A stretch of 64,000 nucleotides of DNA from Vigna angularis. Its lineage: Eukaryota; Streptophyta; Magnoliopsida; Fabales; Fabaceae. The notes beneath the pieces are model-generated. The model had not been told where the DNA came from, made no database searches, and was given only the letters and a program-made list of their open reading frames with translations. The DNA is taken from the NCBI RefSeq assembly GCF_016808095.1, contig NC_068977.1, forward strand, positions 26,747,364-26,811,363, given 5' to 3'. Positions 36,324 through 48,639 of the stretch are shown here, piece after piece; within the stretch, counting starts at the first letter, position 1, and each line of letters begins with the position of its first letter. The position numbers and the translations under genes were made by a program.

Positions 36324-37690
36324 TTGGTTTTAGCTATTTCTGCTCTGCTTTCTGCAATATACTTGGGAGAATGCAGCAGCTGAACTTAGTTTTGGAATGG
36401 TATATATTATGACACTATCATTTTCAATTCAGTTGGTAGAATGCTGCCTCCTTCATTACCTTTTATATTATCATTCTTCTATAGCAGGTAAAGAATTTTA
36501 GTTTAGTAGTTCACTAAGAGAGAGGTCAATCAATCTGTGTATGATACGGTTGGTTTTGTAAGTAGCTGGAAAGTGCTATAGAAAAGGAAATTTGAGATGT
36601 TATTTTGTATTGCAAAAGGATAGAATGAAACAATCAAAACAAAAGAATGAATGATGTCTTCAGAGGTTGAGGTGTCCTCATTCAAAGACTATTGGTTCAA
36701 GTAAAGATTGAGTTTTAGCATATTGATAAAAGTTTTTCTCTTGATTGTGTTTTACCTTATTTTGGCTGTTCTAATATACATAGAATTCAAATATTTTTCC
36801 CCACTTGACATCTGTTTCATGCTTAAAGGTTTTACTGTCATTCAAAGTCCGGTTTATTGTTAGATATATCTATCTTAACTTATTTTAAATATTTTCATTT
36901 TGATAATTTTTCAAAAATTTACTCCAAAAAGGAAACAAAAAATTCCCACTTTTGTTTATGCTTGTGAGAAGGATTTTGACATCAAATGACGGAGTTTGAA
37001 AGTAACTAATTTATTTTAAATAACTTATTCGTGTTAATTTGCTTTTTTTTTTGTAGGTTATATTTTAGGAGTTTTGAGATGTTTGATTTGTGTATTATTT
37101 CTCACATTATAATTTATTTATTTAGTTAATGAACTATTAAAATTATTTAAAACAAATAAAAATTGAGCGTCAAAGTCAACTAAATTCAATGCATTCATGT
37201 GAGTATTTTATTTGGACATTTATTCCACTTATAAAAATGTTAAACTATTTAACAAAAATAAACACTGAACAAAAGTAAAGATTAAATTGACTTTTTTTGC
37301 CTTTATCTTTCACCATAAATCTACAACAGAAATTATTTTCCGTCTTAATATGAAAAATAGTTTCCATAAAGTTTTACAATTTTGAATTCAATTATACAAT
37401 TTGTATGGACACATATTTTGAATTTGATTATACAATTTAAAACACATTTCAGATTTAAAAATATATCAAAATTTTAAGATTGCATAAGTATCTTAGAATT
37501 ACAAAATTCAAAAGAAATATGTGAAATTCAAAATTATATTTTTAAATTTAAAAGATATATTTTAAATTGTATGATCTAAAATATATTTTTAAATTATATA
37601 ATCTAAAATAAATAGATTATACGATATAAAATATTTTAAATCATAATTTACAACAAATTGATAATGTTCATGTTGAGTTTGGAGAATAAC
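36324..37690. other. 3' flank of the cyclotransferase
   Basis: Probably includes the 3' UTR (to about 36600); after that AT-rich sequence with no gene or recognisable element until the CACTA remnant. Confidence 0.5.
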
Positions 37691-37729
37691 CTATAGTTGA
37701 AGAAAGGATAAAAAGACAATGGAGAGTTG

Positions 37730-39510
37730 ATTATCCTAAGGTAGACACTCTAGAATGGCAGAAGAAAAATATTTTTTTTTTGAGCTTTCTTATTGGGTAG
37801 ATAACTTATTGCACCACAATCTAGATGTTATGCACGTTAAAAAAATGTTTGTGACAATATAGTGTTTATATTATTGAATGATAGTACAAATTATTATAAA
37901 TGCAAAGACAATTTAAAGACAAGAAAGGACTTACAGCTTTTGGGTATTAGACCAGATTTATGGCCTAATGAGAATGGGTAGATATCTTCTTCCTATATAT
38001 ACATTGTCAAATGTAACTAAGAATATGTTTCTCAAAACTTTGAAGAAAATAATTGTACCTAATGGTTACTCAAAAGCCATGACTCACATGTGTTGATTGA
38101 GCAACTTCTTCCTTTGGCAATGAGAAAGACACTCCCTAAAGAAGTGTCCTCTATTTTGATTGATCTATGCTATTTTTTAGAAAATTATGTAATAAAGTTT
38201 TGAAGATAGATGAACTTGTCTAATTACAAGATAGAGTTGTCCTCACATTGTCTCACAAAGAGATGTTATTCCCTCCTTTTTTCATTGTGATGGTTCATTT
38301 GATTGTTCATTTAGTGGAATGGATGTATCCTATTGAAAGGTACTTGGGAAAATTGAAGTCTTATGTGCGTAATAAAGCACAAGTTGAAGGCTCAATAGCT
38401 GAAGGGTACATGGCTAAAGAGTGCTTAACCTTTTATTCTAGATACTTAGATGAAACTGAGACTATGTTCAATAGATTGTGTCGTGTTAATGATGATCCAA
38501 ACATTAGCCCTTCTACTATAAGCACTTTGTTCCCACCGGTCGGAAAAGCAGTTGAAGGTTTCACTTATTTCACTCTATCTGCAAAGGAAAAGTTACAAAC
38601 ACATCGTCATATCCTAATGAACAATGCCATAGTTGAGCATTTCTTTAGTAAGTATGATCACTTTATATGTTAATTAGTCTTTTTTGGAAAGTAACTATGT
38701 ATACTTTCGACACATCTTAGAGACATTGTACAGAGACAATTGAGAAATTGGACACGATCCTCATCTTTGATAAACAAGAGAGTTCATAAGGAATTTGCAT
38801 ATTGGTTTTCATGTCATGTAGGTATATTTATACCATTGAACATTGATTTCTTTCTATGTTATAATTGATAATTGACATGAACATTTTTTTTTTCCTTTTA
38901 GATAAGGAATGACTCAACTAGCCTCAAATCAACTAATTTAAAATTCTTAGCCATGAGTCCGATTGATTGTGCAAAGCGATATAATGCTTACAATGTTAAC
39001 ATATTCAAGTTTAGGATATTGGAACGTGACTTATGGCTTAAAACAAAAAAATAGTGGAGTGTTTGGTACATTTAGGACAAGGAGTTATACAAGTAGTAGT
39101 GATAATCAAATGCAATTTGAACATAACATTGAAATAATTGAAATAAACTATCATGGTCGTCTCACAGTTATCTTGTTCAAATGTATGTAGGCTAATACAA
39201 CTACTTCTAGAGGGATTGTGATTGATGAGTTGGGATTTACAAATGTATGTTTTGGACGCTTGATTCATACCTGTGATAATGATGATAAACCATACATTCA
39301 GACATTAGAAGCACAAACGGTATACTACGTAAAAGATGAGTTTGATAAAAATTGGTGCATCCCTATAATAAAGCCTAGAATTGTACAACATAGGTGAAGA
39401 TAATGTTGACAATTTTTTTTGAATGCGAACCATTTCAACAACAAAACTTAGAAATAATATTTGCAGATGAAAGAAATATACCATTAACAAGGTTTTAATT
39501 TTAAAAAACA
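37730..39510 (+). pseudogene. Degenerate CACTA (En/Spm) transposase region
   Basis: Fragments in several frames follow the order of a plant CACTA TNP2-type protein. About 37905-37970 encodes LGIRPDLWPNENG-like sequence. About 38248-38673 is a 141-codon frame with VHLVEWMYPIERYLGKLKSY, RNKAQVEGSIAEGYMAKECL and FYSRYL (DUF4218-like). About 38930-39190 has the DUF4216-like ending IEINYHGRLTVILFKC, and 39190-39400 reads GIVIDELGFTNVCFGR and EAQTVYYVKDEF. Stops and frameshifts separate the pieces. The catalytic N-terminal transposase half is not seen. I did not find CACTA termini. Confidence 0.8.
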
Positions 39511-39519
39511 AGGTTTTAA

Positions 39520-40530
39520 TTTTAATTGTTAGTTATTATATATTTTCTTATTATATTTATTTACTTATTCATTACGTTATATAGGTGGTTTATGTTTTGT
39601 TTATGTAATTGTTTGTAGAGCACCGAAAGATGGAGAGAATGACAATTAACAACAAGGACACACAACTGAATACATTCCAAAGTGTCTCTTGTACATGGGT
39701 CATGTAGTTAATCATCTACCACCACCTTAAAGTGAAGTTTTTCAAGTCCAATCCTCTTCCTCTCTGTCTGTCTCTCAGAGAAGTAAGTTTCCTTTATTGC
39801 ATGTTTGATTATAGTTTTTTCATGTTGTTGTAATTTTATGTCATTAATTTATTTGTAGGAACATTGAAACTCAAGCTACCTTCGACGAGCCAAACCCTAT
39901 CCACTCTTGCATTTCTCCAGCTCCCAAATCCAACTGCAAATGATTGGTTTCTTCAGCCCCCAAATGAAGCTGTCGTTCATTCACCTGTTCAAGTTGGAGT
40001 AAGTGTTATGTTTCTCTGTATAGTACAGATTGAAAGAGAACTTTGAGTTGGAAGTTTTTGTGGTGGATGTAACATTGTTTAAGATACAAGTAAGAAATAT
40101 AAGATTAGTCATTAAAATTTAAACACAAGTACAGAGCCATGAATGCAAAATTTCCATGTATTTCTCCAAGTTCTATACTACATTATAAGCAGCACCAAAA
40201 TTCTAGCCATTAAAGAAAGACAACACAGCTAAGAAGAAGCTAAAAAATAATCTCCAAGAAACTATATATATGCACAGATGAAGCAATGAAGCATATGAAC
40301 TTGCAAGGTAGCTCTGATGTTGTACTGAAAATGGTTTACATGATTAAACATGCATTGGGTTTGTCATCACTGAAGAAAGAGGTGAGTTTGTCATCATTTG
40401 GGTTGGGGAGTGCTTGTTCAATGTTTTTCACATACCCAGATGGTGCCTTCTTGTCATCTGCTTGTGCCATGTTGGGATATGCCACCAAGTTGTACTAAAT
40501 ATAAGGCCAAAACTAAGCTCTTTTTATGAC
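39520..40530. other. Unassigned sequence between CACTA debris and an LTR element
   Basis: Contains open frames of 60 codons (39864-40046) and 70 codons (40286-40498). The latter starts MKHMNLQGSSDVVLKMVYMI, has a hydrophobic tail (SACAMLGYATKLY) and ends 30 bp before the LTR element. A TATATATATG lies just upstream. I recognise neither product; either could be a captured exon or chance. Confidence 0.4.
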
Positions 40531-41159
40531 TGTTACGACCTAAGGTAGGGGTAATAATAAGGGTTAGAAAGTATATGAGCAGAGAGAATATTTAGTATAA
40601 GTTAATTAGAGTAAATAAATATAATATAAGTTAATTAGAGTAAATAAATATAGTATAAGTTAATTAGAGTAAATAAATATATATTTAGGGAAATATTCAA
40701 TATAAGATATTTATAATTAAGGATATATGCTAAGATAATATACGGAGAGATATTTATATTAAATATAGAGATATTTATATTAAATATAGAGATATTTATA
40801 TAAATTATTGAATATTAAATATAGGGGATATTTATATCAAATGCAGATATATTCTAGAGGAATATTTAATAAGAGATGGGCGGGAAATAATTAATATAAA
40901 TAAGGTTAGAGTCCAGGGTTAAAAAGAGGCTTTTGATTATTGAGTTTTGTGACAGACATTATTGTCTTGTGAGGGAGGTTATGCTCTCAAAGTAATTGAA
41001 GGAGGTTATGCTCCCAATTATTGTTTATCCTTGTTTATTCAGATATTACCATCAATAAAAGAGATTCATTCATCCAATATTATTCGTTTATTGTTCTATT
41101 CCGTGTGAGAGAGAGTGAAAGGTTGTATTTGGCTAGTTTACGTACTCAGGTACGTAACA
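40531..41159 (+). repeat. 5' LTR of the 2-kb element
   Basis: TG...CA, 629 bp. Contains three tandem copies of a 28-bp unit, TATAAGTTAATTAGAGTAAA plus TAAATA-type tail (about 40597-40682), and a repeated GAGATATTTATATTAAATAT phrase. Confidence 0.9.
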
Positions 41160-41253
41160 ATTGGTCCGACCTGCCGGATCGTCGAGGGAGGAAACTGCCG
41201 GATCGTCGAGGGAGGAAACTGCCGGATCCTAATAGAGACGAGTGAAAGACATC

Positions 41254-41871
41254 ATGGAGGGAAGAATAAATGCAGTTGAAGGGAAACTGGAGAGCATGGA
41301 GCAGAGACTAAAGAACATGGAGTTCTCCCTAAGGAGGTTGAAGGCAGAGTTGAGTGGAATACGCCATGAAGTCCAAGCTCCAAATGGGAAGGGACTGCTG
41401 GAACCGAACGATAGTGGACTAACGGATCCGAACGTGAGCGAACGGCCAGAACCGAACGATAGCAGACTGCTGGATCCGAACGTGAAAGAACGGACGGAAC
41501 CTATAGAGAGAGGACTTACCGAGCCGAACAGGAGGAGACGGCCAGAACCGAGCGTGAGAAAACTACCTGAACCAAACGGTCTAGTATTGGAAGGAAGGAT
41601 GAAGGCTTTGGAAGGAAGGGCAAATGGAAGAATCAATACCCTGGAGAGAACAATGGAGTCTGTGAAGAGATGGGCCGATAAAAAAAACAGGGGGCTTGCA
41701 GTGTTTGGTACACTGGCAGAAGGAAGAGCGCGACGTGAAGTACTGAAAGACATTGAAAGCCATTCCCTCAAGGCTTATGATTTAGGAGAAGTGGTAACCA
41801 GAATGCTGGATGAAGAATGGAAGACATTAGAGAAGGTTTTACCACCACCCGAACCTCCAGACATGAATTGA
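41254..41871 (+). CDS. 205-aa coiled-coil Gag-derived protein of the 2-kb element
   Basis: ATG at 41254, stop TGA at 41869-41871. The N-terminus (MEGRINAVEGKLESMEQRLK, then MEFSLRRLKAEL) is a heptad-like coiled coil typical of gypsy gag starts. The middle is a charged repeat in which PN recurs about every 12 residues (LLEPNDSGLTDPNVSERPEP and so on). The C-terminal third (LEGRMKALEGRANGRINTLE to WKTLEKVLPPPEPPD) is again helical. No zinc knuckle, protease or polymerase. The upstream 24-bp repeats at 41172-41226 (GCCGGATCGTCGAGGGAGGA) run into the 5' side of the ORF. The frame is intact in a young element, so the protein may be made; function unknown. Confidence 0.7.
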   Translation: MEGRINAVEGKLESMEQRLKNMEFSLRRLKAELSGIRHEVQAPNGKGLLEPNDSGLTDPNVSERPEPNDSRLLDPNVKERTEPIERGLTEPNRRRRPEPSVRKLPEPNGLVLEGRMKALEGRANGRINTLERTMESVKRWADKKNRGLAVFGTLAEGRARREVLKDIESHSLKAYDLGEVVTRMLDEEWKTLEKVLPPPEPPDMN

Positions 41872-41940
41872 TGAGGAGCCATGAGATCCAGCTCCCTGTT
41901 TCCAACCTTGAGGACAAGGTTGTTTTGCAGCGGGGTGTAA

Positions 41941-42569
41941 TGTTACGACCTAAGGTAGGGGTAATAATAAGGGTTAGAAAGTATATGAGCAGAGAGAATA
42001 TTTAGTATAAGTTAATTAGAGTAAATAAATATAATATAAGTTAATTAGAGTAAATAAATATAGTATAAGTTAATTAGAGTAAATAAATATATATTTAGGG
42101 AAATATTCAATATAAGATATTTATAATTAAGGATATATGCTAAGATAATATACGGAGAGATATTTATATTAAATATAGAGATATTTATATTAAATATAGA
42201 GATATTTATATAAATTATTGAATATTAAATATAGGGGATATTTATATCAAATGCAGATATATTCTAGAGGAATATTTAATAAGAGATGGGCGGGAAATAA
42301 TTAATATAAATAAGGTTAGAGTCCAGGGTTAAAAAGAGGCTTTTGATTATTGAGTTTTGTGACAGACATTATTGTCTTGTGAGGGAGGTTATGCTCTCAA
42401 AGTAATTGAAGGAGGTTATGCTCCCAATTATTGTTTATCCTTGTTTATTCAGATATTACCATCAATAAAAGAGATTCATTCATCCAATATTATTCGTTTA
42501 TTGTTCTATTTCGTGTGAGAGAGAGTGAAATGTTGTATTTGGCTAGTTTACGTACTCAGGTACGTAACA
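41941..42569 (+). repeat. 3' LTR of the 2-kb element
   Basis: Nearly identical to the 5' LTR. The differences seen are TATTCCG versus TATTTCG and GAAAGGTT versus GAAATGTT near the end. Confidence 0.9.
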
Positions 42570-42574
42570 ATGAC

Positions 42575-44480
42575 ACAAGACAAAATTTAGATATGTAGTA
42601 CTGTAATAAACTTAAAAAAGTAAATATTAGTATTGTTTATTCAGATAAAACTGTAATAAACTTAAAAAAGTACTTATGATATAGTGTATATGCTGATTTA
42701 CCACGATAAAAGGTCTAAATAGTAAGAACAGTAAGGTATATTTTTCATAATTCCTTGAAAAATTTGAAACCGAGAGTGATTATAAAGAAGAAAGATATAC
42801 ACATACGATTTAGGAGCTCATGAAAATCTGTTTTGGTTTGCATTTCTTTTTTTGGGTGGAAACTGAGAACTAGTCAGAAAGGAAATAGAGAGCACCCATT
42901 TTGTTGGTTATTTTTTAGCACAAAAAATGAATGAAGAACTAAAACAGAAGTTTGAACAAGGCATTTGTCTCTAATTATGTTGTCTTCATAAATATGTGAC
43001 TTGATTTGACTTCAGGCTGCATGACTCCCCTGAAAGTTCATTTAAATCTCCTTTCTTTGAGCTACTGATTCACACAAATATTACTAAAACCATTTCCTGT
43101 GGAGTGGTTCTTTGTTGTTGTATTGTTCTTCCCTTGTCCCCTAACAAACCAAAATTTAGATGGTGATCAATCACAAGGGTGACCTCTAATTCCCTATTGA
43201 AGTCAATCTCTGTTTGTTCATTGATGTGTTGGCTACTGCTATGAATTTGTTGGGTTTGGGCTTGTATTTCTTTTTCTCTATTTACGGGTATTAATTGGAT
43301 TACTCTCTCGTTTCCTAACTTCATTCAATGGCCTGTACCTGCACCAGAACATCTCAAACCGTTGTTCCTTTTATTTTTCTCCACTCATTAACATTTGTTC
43401 TTCTAATACAAAAAGAAAGTGTTTATCTTGAGTGTAGAGAGATATGATATCAGAATATTTGAATATAAAAGTACAAGCATTTCAAGTTTTGACAATAATG
43501 ACAGATTTGATTAGGAAGTTGAAGCATGGTGGAATATTCTTGAGATTGAAATGGAACAGTGTGAATAATGTGTTACTTAAAATTCAGTGATTATTACTAG
43601 TAAATTTGAATTTGATTTGAGTATAATGTGATGGTTAAAAGGATATAGATTTGGTAATGGAGATATAGAGAAAAGAAAAGATGTATGTAAGAATGTGTTA
43701 AAGAGATTTTAGCAAGTGTCTGCATTAGTTGGAGGTAGAAATCTGTGTGCTATCATGGTCTAGGCTTCCATAAAAGCCAGTTTAATTTAATTCCTTTTTT
43801 ATTTTTTTTTGTTCAGAAGAATTGCCCTGAGTTTGGGGATCATCATTTCAAATATGGAAAATGAGGTGTCTGCTTGTAATATTACTTTTATTGTTTTATA
43901 TAGAAAATGTACCGATGTCACTTTCTATCACTGCTTTAAATGAGAGGTGTTATGGAACCTGTAATTCAATGTTATGGAATTATTCATCTGGCATTTATAA
44001 GCATCATTCACAATATCACAAGTATGTACTAATTATACGTGTAAAATAAACATAAAAATAATGCTTGCTTTCAAGGCTCTCTAGATGCATTGCAAACTCA
44101 GACTTGTCTAAATTGTAAATGCATCTTCCATTAGAAACTCTATATAATATTTTGTTGATATTTGTTTAATATTCTTTTAACTTTCCATACATATACACAA
44201 ATACCAAATGAAGCTATTCTTCATTTACCACCTCAAGTTTGAGGAACTTCACATGTTAAGTCTGAACATGAATATCAAAATAAGGATATTTTGTTGGAAG
44301 TGCAACAAGAAAGGCTAGCAACATACAAGAGATCATGGTTGATTGACTTTATTGGTAAGACACTCTACATGTATAAATGCTTGCATTATATCCTATATTA
44401 ATATTTATTGCTGAATGAGTTTGAAACAAGGATATTTGACACAATTTTTGATTTCTTTACAGATAACCAATGAAGATGAC
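42575..44480. other. Unassigned sequence, no clear gene
   Basis: Minus-strand frame 43324-43070 (84 codons; HINEQTEIDFNRELEV, RTIQQQRTTPQEMV) is more complex than its surroundings and could be an exon fragment, but I do not recognise it. The rest is AT-rich. Confidence 0.4.
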
Positions 44481-44720
44481 AAAAAAACACTTAAAAACAA
44501 ATGATGTTTGGAATTTGCCTCATAATGAAAGGATTGTTGTATGTTAGAATGATGAGTGTCAACCAATTGGAGATGGTGGCGCATTGTTGAATTAGTTCTT
44601 GGGGAGTATTGTTAGAAACTTTAAGGCATTCCCTATTTGCTACTTTACTTGGAAGAAGATTCCTAAATAATACAAAGAAGACATAACATAGAATATCATT
44701 CAAGTAAGTAATGTAATTTT
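44480..44720 (+). pseudogene. CACTA-associated coding remnant
   Basis: In-frame pieces read VWNLPHNERI, ECQPIGDGGA, FLGSIVRNF and WKKIPK-Y, the order of a plant transposon-associated domain found in CACTA elements (WN/VWNLP..G..I....N..GQPIG...FLG). Stops interrupt it. With the remnant at 37730-39510 it may derive from one CACTA copy split by other insertions. Confidence 0.5.
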
Positions 44721-44830
44721 TCAATTTACAATTTAGTTTTTGGGAAATTGTTGTTAATTTTGATTAAAAATTGCTTTGAAGGCAAAGTTTGTAGTCAATT
44801 CCGATCTTCAAATAAATTACATCTTGAAAT

Positions 44831-44930
44831 ATTAACCTTAAACAGATGTGAGTATCTGTCAACGAATGTCAACATCTTTTAAAGGTAAAACAGATGACGG
44901 ATACTCACATCCGTTGACGGATAGGTTAAT
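44831..44930. mobile_element. 100-bp hairpin, MITE-like
   Basis: Starts ATTAACCT and ends AGGTTAAT. The two halves are imperfect inverted copies with the word GGATGTGAGTATCCGTCA (left copy decayed to AGATGTGAGTATCTGTCA). It folds as an almost complete hairpin with a small AT-rich centre. Superfamily unknown; no clear target duplication seen. Confidence 0.65.
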
Positions 44931-45385
44931 AATTTTTTTTTCTTTTTGTTTTTATTAGTTTATTGTTATTGTTATTTTTGAAGATATTTTAATAATGTAA
45001 TTTATATGTTTTGATGAATTATTTTTGAATATATTTTTGATGTATTTTAATAATGTATTTTTAAAGATCATTATTGTTATTAGTTTATCTTTATATTTTT
45101 GTATTTAGCACGTGTAATTAGTTTTTAAACTTAATATTTTTTGTATAATATATTAGTTTTTTGTTATTCATTATGATAGTTTAATAATGTAGATATATAC
45201 TTTTATATGTGATTTTTGTATTTTTTTAATTGTTTAACAATTTTATAATTATATAAAAAATTACTTATTAGTTTAATTATATGAAATATATAATTTAATT
45301 ATATTAATATTTTTATAATTATTTGATTAATTATTAATTATGTTAATGAGAGTCATTATAATGTTATAGGTGATTATTGTTTAAA

Positions 45386-48224
45386 ATGGATGAATATCTT
45401 CGTATGGATTCTCAAATTGATTCTAGTTTCATATCCGATTTCTCTTCATTCTTCAACGAAGTTGTAGAGGGAGATTTGAAAAATAAATTTATCACAAATG
45501 AAATATTTCGGTCACGGGAACACTTAATTGAATGAGTAAGAAGGATGCCTTATGATTTAAGATTTGTTGTGGTAATAGTAAGATCTGACATAGCTACTAG
45601 TGTATGGGGAAAAAAAACGTTTGTCATACTTGGATGTGAAAGAGGGGGTAAATATCGGAAATACAAAGCCGATGCGGTGACTAGTGTATACGACACTCGT
45701 AAATGTGAGTGTCTGTTTAGATTAAAGGGTAAATCATGTTCAGATGGGGACGAATGTGTGTTAAAGGTGATGTGTGGACATCACAACCATGAGTTGGCTG
45801 AAACTTTAGTTGGTCACCATTATGCTGACAAGTTAAATATGAGTGAGCAGTCATTGTTGGTTGATATGACAAAAAGTAAAGTTACACCTGCAAATATTTT
45901 ATTAACCCTCAAAGAAAATAATGATTGAAATGTCACAATGATTAAACAAATCTACAACGCAAGGCAAGCATATAAACGATCATTGAGAGGGTCTAGAACT
46001 GAACTACAACAACTTATGATGTTGTTGGATCGGGTTAAGTACATTCATTGGAGCAGGTGTGCCGACGATTCAGAGGTTGTTACTGACCTGTTTTGGACAC
46101 ATCCTGATGCGGTGAAATTGTTAAACTCATTTAATGTTGTATTTTTGATGGATTCCACTTATAAAACAAACAAATATAGACTTCTGTTGTTTGAGATTGT
46201 GGACATGACGTCTACATAATTAACCTTCTCAGCCGCATTTACTTTCTTGTCTACTGAAAGGCAAAGCAATTTCACATGGGCTTTGGAAAAGCTGAAAGGT
46301 TTATTTTTAACATTTGAGGGTGGTCCTAAAGTCATTGTCACTGCAAATGTATTTCCTGAGTCATATCAGATGTTATGTCGGTTCCACATCCTTAAAAATG
46401 TTAAAGCTAAATGCAAAATGTTAGTTGTTTCTACTGAGGCTTGGGATGTGTTGATGGATGCATGGGAAAATGTGATGGATTGTGCTGATCAGAGCTTGTT
46501 TGCTGAGTATGTGAATGGTCTTCAATATGCAGCAATTCATTGCCTCTGTTCTTTGAATATGTGAATTAGACATGGATTATTCCGTACAATACATACTTTG
46601 TAAAGTTCTGGATGAACATAGTAATGCATTTAGGGAACACAACCACAAATAGGTATGTTGTAATGTTATTTTACTTATTTGTTTTCTAGATAAATATTTT
46701 TTTGCACTTGTTGATGTTTTTTATTTATTTCAAGGTTGAGTCTGCTCATTGGAACTTGAAGAAAGTTCTGGGGAATAATATGGGTGATTTGTGTTCTTGT
46801 TGGGATAATATTCATAACGTCATTATCCTAGTACACAACAAGATTAAGGCGTCATTTGAAAGAAGTCTGTTGCTCACGAGCAACTCTTTTAAAGGATACA
46901 AATATAGAAAACTTATTGGGCGTGTCTCTCGACATGCATTGGATCTCATTGCTGAGGAATTGGAAATAGTGTAACATATAGGATTGAACTCATCAAAATG
47001 TGGATGCATATTGAGACGTATATTTGGTGTCCCCTGTGCATGTGAATTAGCACGCTATGATCCTTGGATGATCCCTCTCGGTGAATTTCATATCATGTGG
47101 CGAAGATTGCATTTCTCAAATGTTGAATTAAATGAAACCGAGCCCCAGTTATCCATTAAAGATGAGTTGAAACAAGTAGAAGAACGATTCAATGAGGTTG
47201 ACATTAGAGGTAAAGTCACCATCAAGCAGAAGTTACTTGACATTACTTGTCCTACAATGACATCAATGGTCCCTCCATTACATAAAGTCAAGACAGAGGA
47301 TGCACAAAAAAGTAAAGTCCAACGAAGAGAAAGGTCTACTACGTGGGATCCATCATATTTTGAGCATGTGGACGCCTTTCATTCAACCTATGAATCTTCA
47401 TCCGTGAAAAGTAAATTACAATCAAATCCAAATGCAGTGAAGAAAAGGAGAGTTCCAATGATAGACCAGTTTCAATCTATTACTTACCCCTTCATTGTGG
47501 ACGTTGTTGATGTTGTGGCTGATGGTCATTGTGGATATAGATGCATTGTTACGTCGTTGGGACTCGGAGAAGATTCATGGCCCGTTATCAGAAATGATCT
47601 GTACAAAGAACTTAGTCAATGTCATGATGAATACGCAAGCCTAGTAGGAGGCTATGATAGATCAGAAGAACTGAGGGAGTCTTTATTGGTGCAGTCATAG
47701 TCGGCGGTAAGTGTTTCCCGTTTTATGTATTTTATTTATTATATGTATTTTTTCTAACAACTTGTTTTATTCATTACAGGCTAACAGGAAAAAGTGGATG
47801 ACATTACCAGACATTGGTTATGCAATTGCTAACCGATATAATGTCATCTTAGTGTGTATGTCACTATCACAAAATTATACTATCTTCCTACTATGTTCTA
47901 CACCACCTTCTGATATAACTCAGCATCACTTAATTTGTATAGGACACGTTCATGGATGTCATTTCGTGCAGGTAATTGTATTATTTTTGTGCTTTCATTT
48001 TAAATTTACTTATGACTCAATTAACTATTGTAATTTGTATAATGCAAGTTAAGGTACAAAAGGGTTGTCCTTTGCCCATGGTGAATATCATCTCTTCAAC
48101 CCATTATTATCCTGAGGCACGAGCGTGGTCATCTATTTATACTAGTAGGATGTAAAAATTTGCACAGTTGATGGGCGTAACGAAATCTTATATTGTGCCT
48201 CGTGATATTTATATTATGTCTTAA
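45386..48224 (+). pseudogene. Mutator-like transposase with C-terminal OTU protease domain, decayed
   Basis: Pieces in order: N-terminus from ATG 45386 (MDEYLRMDSQIDSSFISDFS); FAR1/MuDR-type zinc region about 45600-45830 (CERGGKYRKYK, CECLFRLKGK, CGHHNHEL); transposase core about 45940-46560 (VVFLMDSTYKTNKYRLLLFE, TERQSNFTWALEKLKGLF, LCRFHILKNVKAKCK); SWIM finger about 46985-47060 (CGCILRRIFGVPCACELARY); OTU domain about 47510-48060 with VVADGHCGYRCI and HGCHFVQV. Introns near 47706-47780 and 47972-48050 fit. Stops at about 45536, 45926, 46217, 46562, 46972 and 47698. The stretch holding the second catalytic Asp (after PKVIVT) is deleted. Domain layout fits Mutator-OTU elements. No intact protein can be made. 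Confidence 0.88.
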
Positions 48225-48639
48225 AATATGTAAAAATACACTATTACTTGTTGTTAATTAAGTACTTATTCATTTACTTTTAAATCGTATAAATCTCGTA
48301 TAATCTCTATAAACAATAAAAGAACATGTAAATGAAAATGAAATCGTTAATAAAAAGTGAAAGCGATATCACTATTCGTTGGATTCTTAAACGGATGAAA
48401 TGAAATGAAAAAAACGAAATAGAAATTGATAGTCTTAATACAAAGTGAAACAATGAAACACAAAGTCCTATCAATTAGACTTTGACTGTCTACCATGTAC
48501 ATGCCTCTAACCTGTCCTACTCGGGGAATATTCCTCAATGCCCTCATTAGCAATTTGAAGCCGGTCTACCATCGTCTGATGTGCAACAGTTTCCTCGGTC
48601 ACATGACGACACGATAGTATGGACTGTAACATTCTTGTC

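Larger units (their letters stand above)
40531..42569 (+). mobile_element. Young 2-kb non-autonomous gypsy derivative
   Basis: LTRs 40531-41159 and 41941-42569 (629 bp each) differ at only two positions by eye. The target duplication is ATGAC (40526-40530, 42570-42574). The 781-bp interior encodes one protein and keeps, next to the 3' LTR, a short piece matching the end of a gypsy polyprotein (SNLEDKVVLQRGVM) and a G-rich tract. It looks like an internal deletion that joined the gag N-terminus to the pol C-terminus. The primer site after the 5' LTR (TTGGTCCGACC) is not one I can assign to a tRNA. Small size places it with SMART/TRIM-like elements, but with a preserved ORF. Confidence 0.9.

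Noticed and set aside
41229..41771. 180-codon minus-strand frame opposite the 205-aa ORF
   Set aside because: Low-complexity Ser/Phe/Gly product caused by the sense-strand PN repeat; the sense frame fits gag-like structure better.
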